From: Aminobacter carboxidus | Lineage (GTDB): Bacteria > Pseudomonadota > Alphaproteobacteria > Rhizobiales > Rhizobiaceae | Direction of reading: 5' to 3' | Length of the DNA stretch: 64,000 nt | NCBI RefSeq assembly: GCF_014863355.1 | Contig: NZ_JACZEP010000001.1 | Coordinates: 248,001 to 312,000 of the forward strand | The notes under the pieces: generated by a model | What the model was told of the DNA's origin: nothing | The model's database searches: none | What the model saw: only the letters and a program-made list of their open reading frames with translations | Made by a program: the position numbers and the translations under genes | In this document: in pieces, positions 26,417 to 34,854 of the stretch | Layout of the letters: each line of letters opens with the position of its first letter | How positions within the stretch are numbered: position 1 is the stretch's first letter

Positions 26417-27637
26417 TCATTCCGCGGCTTGTGGTGTCGCTTGCGGCAACTCGACTTCGTCCTCGCCGGCGAGTGCTTTCTGACCGAGAAGGACGACGAG
26501 TAGGGAAATCGTGCCCGCGGCCACCGACACCCAGAAGCCGTTCTGCGCGCCGAAATTGTCGACCACCCAGCCCGCCACGAAGGCACCCAGCGCCATGCCG
26601 ATGCCGATGCCGGTCATCACCCAGGTGATGCCTTCGGTCAGCATGGCTTCCGGCACCCGCCGCTCGATCAGGCCAAAGGCCATGATGAAGGTGGGCGAGA
26701 TCGCAACGCCGCTGACGAAGATGGCAAGCGCCAGCAGCGGCACCGTGTCGGCGACCAACAGGGGCAGCGTGGTCAGCGCGACTATGGCGATCGACATGGC
26801 AAGCAGGCGCTGCTTCGGTGCCTTGACGTTCAGCGCGCCGACGATCAGGCCGACAATGAGCGAGCCCGCGGCATAGACGCCGATGACGAGGCTAGCCGCG
26901 GTGGGCTGGCCGAGTTCTTTGGTGATCGCCACGGCGCTGACCTCGGCAGTGGCGAAGATCGCACCGACGAAGATGAGCGCCAGCGTGATGATCTGAACCG
27001 GGCGCAGTGCGATCGCCGAACCGACACTTGCAAGTTCCGGCGCCCTCACCTTGGGCTCGCTCGACCGCTGCAGCAGGAAAGCTGCCATGCCGACGGCCAA
27101 GAACAGCGTGCTGACCAGCATGCCCGCTTCCGGGAACAATGCGACGCTCAGGCCGACCGAAAGCGAGGCACCGGCAATGTAGACCATTTCGTCGGCGACG
27201 GATTCAAATGCAAAGGCGGTGTTGAGTTCGGGGCGGTCGCGGAAGATCTCGGTCCAGCGGGCCCGGACCATGGCCGGCATGCTGGGCATGGCGGCGGCGA
27301 TGAAGGCCGAGACGAACAGGGTCCAGGCCGGCCAGTCCAAATGGGTCGCAATGAGCAACGCAGCAAAGGCCAGGACGGAGATGACAGTCGTGGGGAGGGC
27401 CACTGATGTCTGGCCGAGCCTGTCGATCCGGCGCGAGATCTGTGGGGCGGCGAAGGCGTTTGTCAAAGCGAAAGTGGCGGAGACGGCACCGGCCAGCCAA
27501 TATTCGCCGCGCGTCTGGGACAGCATCGCGACGATGCCGATAGGAGCCATGGCTATCGGCAGGCGAGCAATGAATGCCGCTGCTGCAAAGCCTTTGGTTC
27601 CGGGAACTCTGAATATATCAGCATAAGGATTGTGCAT
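26417..27637 (-). CDS. MFS transporter (second paralogue, adjacent to tetR)
   Basis: A 406-residue MFS permease with ~12 membrane segments, paralogous to its downstream neighbour. The ATG at 27637 (MHNPYADIFRVPGTKGF) has AGGAG 7 nt upstream; a start at 27670 would lie outside the shared N-terminus. It is divergent from a TetR gene across 155 bp holding three palindromic operators, the classic layout of a drug- or metabolite-inducible exporter. What it exports is unknown. Confidence 0.9.
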   Translation of the reverse strand: MHNPYADIFRVPGTKGFAAAAFIARLPIAMAPIGIVAMLSQTRGEYWLAGAVSATFALTNAFAAPQISRRIDRLGQTSVALPTTVISVLAFAALLIATHLDWPAWTLFVSAFIAAAMPSMPAMVRARWTEIFRDRPELNTAFAFESVADEMVYIAGASLSVGLSVALFPEAGMLVSTLFLAVGMAAFLLQRSSEPKVRAPELASVGSAIALRPVQIITLALIFVGAIFATAEVSAVAITKELGQPTAASLVIGVYAAGSLIVGLIVGALNVKAPKQRLLAMSIAIVALTTLPLLVADTVPLLALAIFVSGVAISPTFIMAFGLIERRVPEAMLTEGITWVMTGIGIGMALGAFVAGWVVDNFGAQNGFWVSVAAGTISLLVVLLGQKALAGEDEVELPQATPQAAE

Positions 27638-27672
27638 CGGAGCACTCCTGGAATTTCGAGGGCGCGCCACTT

Positions 27673-27689
27673 ACATACGTGACGTATGT
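27673..27689. promoter_or_regulatory. TetR operator candidate 1
   Basis: ACATACGTGACGTATGT is a perfect 17-bp palindrome with a central G. It lies 36 bp upstream of the MFS start and is the strongest of three similar sites in this intergenic region. Confidence 0.75.
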
Positions 27690-27702
27690 CAATGACATAA
27701 TT

Positions 27703-27719
27703 GCATACGTTGCGTATGT
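27703..27719. promoter_or_regulatory. TetR operator candidate 2
   Basis: GCATACGTTGCGTATGT keeps the CATACG/CGTATG arms of site 1. Its start is 30 bp from site 1, close to three helical turns, which would place both on one face of the DNA. Confidence 0.75.
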
Positions 27720-27748
27720 CAATTACCGTGGACGTTATGTTGAGAAAA

Positions 27749-27765
27749 ATATACGTGCCGTATGT
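27749..27765. promoter_or_regulatory. TetR operator candidate 3
   Basis: ATATACGTGCCGTATGT retains TACG/CGTA and the right-hand CGTATGT half-site. It lies 28 bp before the tetR start codon and is the weakest of the three, suiting autoregulation at higher repressor levels. Confidence 0.65.
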
Positions 27766-27792
27766 GAGCGACGGTGCGACAAGGAAAAGGCG

Positions 27793-28404
27793 ATGAAGAC
27801 GGCACACAAACCCCGAAGCGAGATGATTGCCGAAACGCGCGCCAAGCTGATCGCAGCCGCGCGCCGGGCATTTGCGACGACGGGCTATGCAAACGCATCG
27901 ATGGACGATTTTACCGCCGAGGCCGGGCTGACGCGCGGTGCGCTGTACCACCACTTCGGCGACAAGAAGGGGTTGTTCGAGGCTGTGCTCGCCCAGATCG
28001 ATCAAGAGATGTTGTCGCGCCTCAATGAGATCTCGACCAAGGCCGAGACGCGTTGGCAAGGCTTTCTCGACGAGAACATCGCTTACATTGAAATGGCGCT
28101 CGAGCCGGAAATCCAGCGCATCGTCCTGCGTGATGGTTCGGCGGTGCTCGGTGATCCGGCGCAATGGCCCAACGCCAATGCCTGTATTTCGGCCATCACG
28201 GCGAACCTCGTCGCGCTGAAGGCGGAGGGACTTGTCCGCGACATCGATCCGGAAGCGATGGCGCGACTGATCAGCGGCGCCTCATTGTATGCCGCGCAGT
28301 GGATCGCAAATTCCGACGACCCCGGCGCGACGTCGATAAAGGCGGTGAAGGCGTTTCGCGCGCTGATGGAAGGCCTGCTTGTGGCCGGCAAGTCCGCCAA
28401 CTGA
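27793..28404 (+). CDS. TetR/AcrR family transcriptional regulator
   Basis: A 203-residue regulator. The N-terminal HTH is typical (ETRAKLIAAARRAFATTGYA, MDDFTAEAGLTRGALYHHFG, DKKGLFEAVL). The helical C-terminal ligand domain includes RIVLRDGSAVLGDPAQW, a segment frequent in a subgroup of TetR proteins. ATG at 27793 has AAGG just upstream; the frame is open to 27679, but that part overlaps the operators. It probably represses itself and the divergent MFS gene until a ligand binds. Confidence 0.93.
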   Translation: MKTAHKPRSEMIAETRAKLIAAARRAFATTGYANASMDDFTAEAGLTRGALYHHFGDKKGLFEAVLAQIDQEMLSRLNEISTKAETRWQGFLDENIAYIEMALEPEIQRIVLRDGSAVLGDPAQWPNANACISAITANLVALKAEGLVRDIDPEAMARLISGASLYAAQWIANSDDPGATSIKAVKAFRALMEGLLVAGKSAN

Positions 28405-28556
28405 TCTTTTCCGCCGCAACTGGACATACCGGTGCCGCGATCCTCGGTTCCTCCTGCCGACCCGGCCATGGGCCTGGTTCGTCAGCGGCTGCCGTTTTCC
28501 CCAGGGCTTTGACAGCTATGCGTGGTCTGGCCGGCCATTGCTGATAAGGTGCGGCG

Positions 28557-29483
28557 ATGACCACGCGGCTCTACACGCATCCGATCTACCTCGAACACCT
28601 GACGACCGCAGGGCATCCCGAGCGGCCCGACAGGCTGCGCGCCATCGAACGCGCGCTCGACGACGAGGCATTCGAAATGCTCGATCGCGCCGAAGCGCCG
28701 ATGGGTGACGAGCGCACGATTCTCTACGCGCACCCCGAGGGTTTTGTCGAAAGTGTCCGTCGGCAGGTGCCGGTGCAAGGGTTCGCCAGGATTGACGGCG
28801 ACACTACGCTCAGCCCGAAAAGCTGGCAGGCGGCGCTCACCGCCATCGGTGCGGCCAATGCCGCCGTCGACGATGTCTTCTCCGGCAAGGCCGGCAATGT
28901 GTTCGTCGCCTCGCGCCCGCCCGGGCACCATGCCGAAAAGACAACGGCGATGGGCTTTTGCCTGTTCAACAATGCGGCGATTGCGGCACGTCACGCCCAG
29001 CGCGGCCATGGCGCCGAGCGCGTGGCGATCGTCGATTGGGACGTGCATCACGGCAACGGCACCCAGGACATCTTCTGGGACGACCCGACCGTGCTCTACT
29101 GCTCGACGCACCAGATGCCACTGTTTCCCGGCACGGGCGCGAAAAGCGAGACGGGCGTCGGCAACATTGTCAACGCGCCGCTTGCGCCCGACACCGGAAG
29201 CGACCATTTCCGCGAGGCGTTCCGTTCGCGCGTACTGCCCGCGCTCGACAGATTCGCGCCTGACCTGATCATTATTTCGGCCGGTTTCGACGCCCACCAT
29301 CGCGACCCGCTGGCCGAGATCAACCTCACCGAAGCCGATTTCGACTGGGCGACCGGGCAATTGATGGACAGTGCCGCGCGCCATTCATCAAATCGTCTGG
29401 TCAGCCTGCTCGAGGGCGGCTACGACCTGCACGGGCTGGCCTTTTCCGTCGCCGCCCACGTTTCTCGCCTCATGAAAGGATGA
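28557..29483 (+). CDS. Histone deacetylase family protein (acetylpolyamine amidohydrolase-like)
   Basis: A 308-residue zinc hydrolase of the arginase/deacetylase fold. It starts with TRLYTHPIYLEHLTTAGHPE and has the active-site motif RPPGHHAEKTTAMGFCLFNN, zinc ligands in AIVDWDVHHGNGTQDIF and IIISAGFDAHHRDPLAEI, and the end motif LLEGGYDL. Bacterial members deacetylate polyamines, acetoin-related or unknown substrates; protein deacetylation cannot be excluded. The xseB gene starts 3 bp after its stop, so both are in one transcript. Confidence 0.93.
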   Translation: MTTRLYTHPIYLEHLTTAGHPERPDRLRAIERALDDEAFEMLDRAEAPMGDERTILYAHPEGFVESVRRQVPVQGFARIDGDTTLSPKSWQAALTAIGAANAAVDDVFSGKAGNVFVASRPPGHHAEKTTAMGFCLFNNAAIAARHAQRGHGAERVAIVDWDVHHGNGTQDIFWDDPTVLYCSTHQMPLFPGTGAKSETGVGNIVNAPLAPDTGSDHFREAFRSRVLPALDRFAPDLIIISAGFDAHHRDPLAEINLTEADFDWATGQLMDSAARHSSNRLVSLLEGGYDLHGLAFSVAAHVSRLMKG

Positions 29484-29486
29484 TCC

Positions 29487-29738
29487 ATGGCCGCTGAGCC
29501 CAATGACGAAATCAAGGCGATGAGCTTCGAGCAGGCGCTCGCTGCGCTGGAAAAGATTGTCGACGATCTCGAGCGCGGCGACGTGCCGCTCGACCAGTCG
29601 ATCAAGATCTACGAACGCGGCGAAGCATTGAAGGCGCATTGCGACCGGCTGCTGAAGGCGGCCGAAGACAAGGTCGAGAAGATCCGCCTGTCGCGCGACG
29701 GCAAGCCGATGGGCACGGAGCCGCTCGACGGGGAGTGA
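29487..29738 (+). CDS. xseB: Exodeoxyribonuclease VII small subunit
   Basis: An 83-residue helical protein with the family core [40 protein letters not shown] and [12 protein letters not shown]. It pairs with XseA to degrade single-stranded DNA. It is tightly linked (3 bp) to the deacetylase-family gene before it, a common rhizobial arrangement, and converges on the HxlR regulator 12 bp away. Confidence 0.95.
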   Translation: MAAEPNDEIKAMSFEQALAALEKIVDDLERGDVPLDQSIKIYERGEALKAHCDRLLKAAEDKVEKIRLSRDGKPMGTEPLDGE

Positions 29739-29750
29739 CCGAAATCGCAG

Positions 29751-30143
29751 TCAGTCTGCGGCGCGATCGCCGTCGCGGGCTGCATAATCGCTGGGCCGCG
29801 CCGCATAGAAGCGTTCCGGCGGTGTCCAGCGGTCCGGTATCTGGGCCTCGCCCCAACGGGCGAGTTCCTGCACAACAGGAATGAGCGCAGCACCCTTGGC
29901 GGTCAGCGCGTAGGCGCCACGGATCGAACCCTGGCGTGGCTGCGATTGCCGGATGAGACCGGCATCTTCCAGCCGGCGCAGCCTTTCGGCCAAGATGTTG
30001 GTCGAGATTTTCTCCGGCGTCGACAGCAGATCCGAGTAGCTCGTCGCCCCCACCACCATCGACCTGACAATGACGAGCGACCACTTGTCGCCGACGATGT
30101 CGAGCGCCGAGGCGATGGGGCATGCGGAGCGGAATTGTGTCAT
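29751..30143 (-). CDS. HxlR family transcriptional regulator
   Basis: A 130-residue winged-helix protein: CPIASALDIVGDKWSLVIVR at the N-terminus, then STNILAERLRRLEDAGLIRQ and YALTAKGAALIPVVQELARWG. The conserved early Cys (residue 8) is present; in some HxlR regulators it senses aldehydes or redox agents. It is divergent from a MAPEG gene, with a 15-bp palindrome between them at 30165-30179. Confidence 0.93.
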   Translation of the reverse strand: MTQFRSACPIASALDIVGDKWSLVIVRSMVVGATSYSDLLSTPEKISTNILAERLRRLEDAGLIRQSQPRQGSIRGAYALTAKGAALIPVVQELARWGEAQIPDRWTPPERFYAARPSDYAARDGDRAAD

Positions 30144-30164
30144 CGAGGTAATGTGGATTTTTAA

Positions 30165-30179
30165 CTTGCAAAATGCAAG
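30165..30179. promoter_or_regulatory. Palindromic operator candidate for HxlR regulator
   Basis: CTTGCAAAATGCAAG is a perfect inverted repeat (6-bp arms, 3-nt centre), 22 bp upstream of the hxlR start and 51 bp from the MAPEG start. It would let the regulator control itself and the MAPEG gene. Confidence 0.6.
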
Positions 30180-30229
30180 CGAGAAGTGGTTAGGTCGACC
30201 GACGAGGTCCAGTAGGGGAGAAAGAGGCC

Positions 30230-30601
30230 ATGCTGCCGATCACATCGACCACCGCCGCGCTGGCGGCCGTGGTGCTGGTTTGCCTGAGCATCGCGGTCAG
30301 CCTGCGCCGCAAGAAGGTGGGCATCAAGATCGGCTACAGCGAAGACACCGCCCTGATGCGGCGTATCCGCGCCCAGGGCAATTTCATCGAATATGTCCCG
30401 CTCGCCCTGATCCTCCTCGCGCTGGCGGAATATCGTCAGGCGCCGGCTGCGATGCTATGGGCCATCGCCTGTCTGCTGATTGCCGGCCGCAGCCTGCATT
30501 TCGTCGGGATCATGACTGGCAAGACGCCCCTGAGCGCGCCCGGCATGATCGGAACCTATGGCGCCTTGCTCATCGGCGCCGCTGCCCTGATGTTCGGGTG
30601 A
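30230..30601 (+). CDS. MAPEG family membrane protein
   Basis: A 123-residue four-helix membrane protein of the MAPEG family (glutathione transferase-like enzymes). Characteristic segments are ALMRRIRAQGNFIEYVPLAL in helix 2 and RSLHFVGIMTG later. Bacterial members may act in glutathione-linked detoxification, but substrates are rarely known. Its divergent HxlR regulator suggests induction by a reactive compound. Confidence 0.9.
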   Translation: MLPITSTTAALAAVVLVCLSIAVSLRRKKVGIKIGYSEDTALMRRIRAQGNFIEYVPLALILLALAEYRQAPAAMLWAIACLLIAGRSLHFVGIMTGKTPLSAPGMIGTYGALLIGAAALMFG

Positions 30602-30685
30602 GCCGGGGGTAGCCGAATGGCTTGACCTTGCGGCATGTTGCGCCCAGTTATGAGGCACCCACACGGTTGAAACCCGGAGCAGGCT

Positions 30686-30952
30686 ATGTGCCGCAACATC
30701 AAGACATTGTTCAATTTCGACCCGCCAGCGACGCATGACGAAATCCATGACGCAGCACTGCAGTTCGTCCGCAAGCTGAGCGGTGCGAACAAGCCCTCGA
30801 AGAAGAACGAAGAGGCTTTCAACCGCGCGGTCGACACGATCGCCGATGCAGCACACGAGATGCTGCATGCGATGGAAACGCACCAGCATCCGCGCAATCG
30901 CGACGAAGAAGCCGCCAAGGCAAAGGCGCGTTCGGCGCTGAGATTTGCCTGA
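30686..30952 (+). CDS. DUF2277 domain protein
   Basis: An 88-residue small helical protein with the conserved start MCRNIKTLFNFDPPATHDEI and LQFVRKLSGANKPSKKNEEA. DUF2277 members are widespread and uncharacterised. A good ribosome site, GGAGCAGG, precedes the start. The next gene, pirin, begins 50 bp downstream on the same strand. Confidence 0.88.
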   Translation: MCRNIKTLFNFDPPATHDEIHDAALQFVRKLSGANKPSKKNEEAFNRAVDTIADAAHEMLHAMETHQHPRNRDEEAAKAKARSALRFA

Positions 30953-31002
30953 GTAGGGCAGCACTGGTGACAGCCGCGCTGCAATCACTCTAGGATGTGA
31001 CC

Positions 31003-31923
31003 ATGAGCTTCTTTCCAGCCGAAGACCCGACCCCGGGCGATGCCTTTTCCTGTGACCAGCTCGAACTGATGGTCATTCCCAATGCCAAGGATATCGACGG
31101 CTTTCAGGTGCGCCGTGCATTGCCGACGGCAAAGCGCCGCCTGGTCGGGCCGTTCATCTTCTTCGACCGCATGGGCCCGGCGATCCTGCGAGCCGGCCAC
31201 GCGCTGGATGTGCGTCCGCATCCGCATATCGGGCTTGCGACGGTCACCTATCTGTTCGACGGCAAGATCCGGCACCGGGATTCGCTCGGCACCGAGATGG
31301 TCATCGCACCCGGCGACGTGAACCTGATGACCGCCGGGCGCGGCATCGTCCATTCCGAACGCACGCCCGAAGAGCTGCGCGGCGCGCCGATGTCGGTGTC
31401 GGGGCTGCAGACCTGGCTGGCCCTGCCTGACGGCAAGGAGGAGGTCGCGCCGCTGTTCGAGAACACGGCGAGCGCCGAATTGCCCGAGTTTTCGGCCGAT
31501 GGCGTCAGCGGGCGGCTCATTATCGGCGATTTCAAGGGCTTGCGCTCGCCCGTGCGGGCGGCTTCTGACACGCTCTACGCCGATATTTCGCTTGCGCCCG
31601 GTGCAAGGATAAAAATCCCGGCCGACGCCGAGGAGCGCGCCATCTATACGCTGGGCGGCGAGATCGACATTCTTGGCGATCGCTTCCCGATCGAGCGGTT
31701 GCTGGTGTTCAAGCCCGGCGACGAAATCGTCGTGTCGTCCGAGACCGGGGCGCATTTCATGCTGTTCGGCGGTGCCTCGCTCGGCTCCAAGCGCTACATC
31801 TGGTGGAACTTCGTCTCGTCGTCGCGGGAACGCATCGAGCAGGCGAAGAACGAGTGGAAGACCGGCCGTTTCGACATCGTGCCTGGTGACGAGGAGGAGT
31901 TCATCCCGTTGCCAGAGGGCTGA
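31003..31923 (+). CDS. Pirin family protein
   Basis: A 306-residue bicupin. The N-terminal cupin holds the metal ligands in HPHIGLATVTYLFDGKIRHR and TAGRGIVHSER, and the pirin C-terminal cupin follows (~190-290, LLVFKPGDEIVVSSETG). Some bacterial pirins cleave quercetin and others modulate enzymes, so a specific reaction is not assigned. ATG at 31003 has AGGA 7 nt upstream, favoured over GTG at 30997. Confidence 0.92.
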   Translation: MSFFPAEDPTPGDAFSCDQLELMVIPNAKDIDGFQVRRALPTAKRRLVGPFIFFDRMGPAILRAGHALDVRPHPHIGLATVTYLFDGKIRHRDSLGTEMVIAPGDVNLMTAGRGIVHSERTPEELRGAPMSVSGLQTWLALPDGKEEVAPLFENTASAELPEFSADGVSGRLIIGDFKGLRSPVRAASDTLYADISLAPGARIKIPADAEERAIYTLGGEIDILGDRFPIERLLVFKPGDEIVVSSETGAHFMLFGGASLGSKRYIWWNFVSSSRERIEQAKNEWKTGRFDIVPGDEEEFIPLPEG

Positions 31924-32022
31924 CGGGCGCGTCTCCGGCCGGCCCCCGCGTCACCGCCACGCATTTACTTTCCAAGCATGCGGTCGTATCTGCCGGGTGG
32001 TTAACCGAGTTAGTGCGGATTG

Positions 32023-33936
32023 ATGAACGCGAAACCTGAAACGCCCCTGCTGGACAAGGTCCGCGTGCCGTCCGACCTGCGCACGCTCGATGAAGCCCAG
32101 CTGCCGCAACTGGCAAGCGAACTGCGTGCCGAGCTGATCGACGTGGTGTCGCAGACCGGCGGCCACCTTGGCGCGGGCCTCGGCGTCGTCGAACTGACGG
32201 TCGCTCTGCATTATGTCTTTGATACGCCCGACGACCGCATCATCTGGGATGTCGGCCACCAGGCCTATCCACACAAAATCCTGACCGGCCGTCGCGACCG
32301 CATGCGCACGCTACGCCAGGAAGGCGGGCTCTCCGGCTTCACCAAGCGCTCGGAGAGCGAGTACGATCCGTTTGGCGCCGCGCACTCCTCGACATCCATT
32401 TCCGCCGGCCTCGGCATGGCCGTGGCGCGCGATCTCGATGGCGGCCGAAACAACGTCATCGCGGTCATCGGCGATGGCGCCATGTCGGCCGGCATGGCCT
32501 ATGAGGCGATGAACAATGCCGGTGCGCTCGACGCCCGCCTGATCGTCATCCTCAACGACAACGATATGTCGATCGCCCCGCCAGCGGGCGCGATGAGCGC
32601 CTATCTGGCGCGCCTTGCGTCGGGGCGCACCTATGCCGGCGTGCGCGAGCTCGGCAAGAAGCTGACGTCTTATCTCGGCCGGCGCGTCGACCGGGCGATC
32701 ACCCGCGCCGTCGAGCACGCGCGCGGCTTCGTCACCGGCGGCACGCTGTTTGAGGAGATGGGCTTCTTCCATATCGGCCCCATCGACGGCCATAACCTCG
32801 AGCATCTCGTGCCGGTGCTGAAGAATGTCCGCGACAACGGCACCGGCCCGGTGTTGATCCATATCGTTACCCAGAAGGGCAAGGGCTATGCCCCGGCCGA
32901 AGCGGCGGCCGACAAGTATCACGGCGTCAACAAGTTCGACGTGATCACCGGCGCCCAGGCCAAGGCGCCCGCCAACGCGCCGGCTTACACCAAGGTGTTC
33001 GCCGAAAGCCTGATGCAGGAGGCGCGCAATGACGACAAGATCGTTGCCGTCACCGCCGCCATGCCATCGGGCACCGGCCTCGACCTGTTCGGCGAGGCAT
33101 TTCCGTCGCGCACCTTTGACGTCGGCATCGCCGAGCAGCATGCGGTGACCTTCGCCGCGGGCCTGGCGACCGAAGGCTACAAGCCGTTCGTCGCGATCTA
33201 TTCGACCTTCCTGCAGCGCGCCTATGACCAGGTCGTGCATGACGTCGCCATCCAGAACCTGCCGGTGCGCTTTCCCATCGACCGCGCTGGCTTTGTCGGC
33301 GCCGACGGCGCCACCCATTGTGGTGCCTTCGACACCGCCTATCTCGCATCGCTGCCCGGATTCGTGGTCATGGCGGCGGCCGACGAGGCGGAGTTGCGCC
33401 ATATGGTGCGCACCGCCGCCCAATATGACGATGGTCCGATCTCCTTTCGCTATCCCCGCGGCAACGGCGTTGGCGTCGACATGCCGGAGCGTGGACAGGT
33501 GCTCGAGATCGGCAAGGGCAGGATTGTGTGCGAGGGCACCAAGGTAGCGTTGCTGTCCTTCGGCACGCGGTTGAAGGACTGCCTGCTTGCCGCCGAGGAA
33601 CTCGGTGCTGCAGGCCTGTCGACGACTGTCGCCGACGCCCGTTTCGCCAAGCCGCTGGACGAGGACCTGATCCGTCGCCTGGCACGCTCGCACGAGGTGC
33701 TCGTGATGGTCGAGGAAGGCTCGGTCGGCGGCTTCACCAGTCAGGTGCTCGACTTCCTCGCCCGCAACGGCCTGCTCGACAACGGCCTCAAGGTGCGCCC
33801 GCTGACCATGCCGGACAGCTTCGTCGACCACGCCAGCCCCGACAAGATGCATGCCGATGCCGGGCTTGATTCCGGTGGCATCGTGCGTGCCGTCTTCGCA
33901 GCACTCGGCAAGTCGGCCCAGGTGGTTCGCGCCTGA
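32023..33936 (+). CDS. dxs: 1-deoxy-D-xylulose-5-phosphate synthase
   Basis: Thiamine diphosphate enzyme condensing pyruvate and glyceraldehyde 3-phosphate, the entry to the MEP isoprenoid pathway. In 637 residues it shows [35 protein letters not shown], the ThDP/Mg motif [18 protein letters not shown] with ILNDNDMSI, then [17 protein letters not shown] and the C-terminal transketolase domain. The ispH gene of the same pathway is at 46.5 kb in this window. ATG at 32023 is used; a TTG one codon upstream is also open. Confidence 0.97.
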   Translation: MNAKPETPLLDKVRVPSDLRTLDEAQLPQLASELRAELIDVVSQTGGHLGAGLGVVELTVALHYVFDTPDDRIIWDVGHQAYPHKILTGRRDRMRTLRQEGGLSGFTKRSESEYDPFGAAHSSTSISAGLGMAVARDLDGGRNNVIAVIGDGAMSAGMAYEAMNNAGALDARLIVILNDNDMSIAPPAGAMSAYLARLASGRTYAGVRELGKKLTSYLGRRVDRAITRAVEHARGFVTGGTLFEEMGFFHIGPIDGHNLEHLVPVLKNVRDNGTGPVLIHIVTQKGKGYAPAEAAADKYHGVNKFDVITGAQAKAPANAPAYTKVFAESLMQEARNDDKIVAVTAAMPSGTGLDLFGEAFPSRTFDVGIAEQHAVTFAAGLATEGYKPFVAIYSTFLQRAYDQVVHDVAIQNLPVRFPIDRAGFVGADGATHCGAFDTAYLASLPGFVVMAAADEAELRHMVRTAAQYDDGPISFRYPRGNGVGVDMPERGQVLEIGKGRIVCEGTKVALLSFGTRLKDCLLAAEELGAAGLSTTVADARFAKPLDEDLIRRLARSHEVLVMVEEGSVGGFTSQVLDFLARNGLLDNGLKVRPLTMPDSFVDHASPDKMHADAGLDSGGIVRAVFAALGKSAQVVRA

Positions 33937-34019
33937 CATAATCGCGCGAACGCTTGCCTTGCAGGCGCGCATTCGCCATTGAAAGCCATGGAAATCTCAA
34001 GGCAAGCCAGCGCATCGGC

Positions 34020-34110
34020 CCGAAAGTCGAAATCGACTTTCGGAAAGCACGATGCGCAGATTCAAGAAGCTGGAGCGCCATTGCACGTCAAGGCGGACGC
34101 GCAGCGCTCC
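34020..34110 (+). repeat. Two-stem palindromic repeat, copy 1, at the 5' end of tlyA
   Basis: The first stem is CCGAAAGTCGA-AA-TCGACTTTCGG (34020-34043). A spacer AAAGCACGATGCGCAGATTC leads to a second, weaker stem GGAGCG ... CGCTCC (34072-34110) containing TTGCACGTCAAGGCGGACGC. The second stem matches that of copies at 44978 and 46355 (GCGTCCTTTGCGCGTC ... GACGCGCGGCGCT) in layout and partly in sequence. The whole element is open in the tlyA reading frame. Confidence 0.75.
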
Positions 34111-34854
34111 GGTGCCAGCCTGCGGCTCGACGAATTGCTCGTCAGCCGCGGCTTCTTTGCCAGCCGCTCGCGTGCCCGCGACGCAGTGGCGCGCGGGGCC
34201 GTGACCGTCGATGGCCAGCCGGCGAAGAAGCCGGGCCAGACGGTGACGAAGACTGCCGAAATCGCTGTCGACGACCCGGCGCAAGCCTATGTCTCGCGCG
34301 CCGCGCTCAAGCTGATCGCCGGGCTCGACCATTTCGGCTTCGATCCGGCCGGAACAACGGCGCTGGATATTGGTGCTTCGACCGGCGGCTTCACGCAGGT
34401 CCTGCTCGAACGCGGTGCAGCGCATGTCGTGGCGATCGATGTCGGCCACGGCCAGATGGGCGAGCGGCTGAAATCCGATCCGAGCGTGACCTGCTTGGAA
34501 GGGCTCAATGCCCGCAACCTGACGTCGGAAGATCTTGGCGGCCGGACGCCCGACTTCGTGGTCTCGGATGTCAGTTTCATCTCGCTCAGGCTGGCATTGC
34601 CCAATGCACTCCAACTGGCTGCCTCAGGTGCCAGGGCAGTGTTGCTGGTCAAGCCGCAGTTCGAGGCCGGACGCGAGGCGATCGGCAAGGGCGGCCTGCT
34701 CAAGAATGCCGACGACGGCCCGCGTGTCACTGAGGAACTGCGGGCGTGGCTCGACGCCGTTCCGGGCTGGCGTGCGCTCGGCATCTGCCCGTCGCCGCTC
34801 GAAGGTGGTGACGGAAATCGTGAATACCTGCTCGGTGGAGTGAAAGACCAATGA
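34081..34854 (+). CDS. tlyA: TlyA family rRNA (cytidine-2'-O)-methyltransferase
   Basis: A two-domain RNA methyltransferase historically misnamed hemolysin. The N-terminal S4 RNA-binding domain (LRLDELLVSRGFFASRSRAR, VTVDGQPAKKPGQTV) is followed by the FtsJ-like methylase domain (YVSRAALKLIAGLDHFGFDP, ALDIGASTGGFTQVLLERGA, DVSFISLRLALP, LLVKPQFEAGREAIGKGG). Homologues methylate 16S and/or 23S rRNA. The start is unusual: TTG at 34081 with GGAG 5 nt upstream, both inside a palindromic repeat; ATGs at 33979 and 33988 would add ~30 residues encoded by that repeat. It overlaps the next gene by 4 bp (ATGA). Confidence 0.9.
   Translation: MHVKADAQRSGASLRLDELLVSRGFFASRSRARDAVARGAVTVDGQPAKKPGQTVTKTAEIAVDDPAQAYVSRAALKLIAGLDHFGFDPAGTTALDIGASTGGFTQVLLERGAAHVVAIDVGHGQMGERLKSDPSVTCLEGLNARNLTSEDLGGRTPDFVVSDVSFISLRLALPNALQLAASGARAVLLVKPQFEAGREAIGKGGLLKNADDGPRVTEELRAWLDAVPGWRALGICPSPLEGGDGNREYLLGGVKDQ

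Noticed and set aside
25091-26503. 470-codon plus-strand ORF over the MFS genes
   Set aside because: No domain, extreme composition, antisense to a well-supported MFS transporter.
27679-27792. N-terminal extension of the TetR protein
   Set aside because: It would be encoded by the operator palindromes; the conserved HTH starts soon after ATG 27793.
34081-34854. TlyA as a pore-forming hemolysin
   Set aside because: The S4 plus FtsJ-like methylase architecture identifies an rRNA methyltransferase; the hemolysin name is historical.
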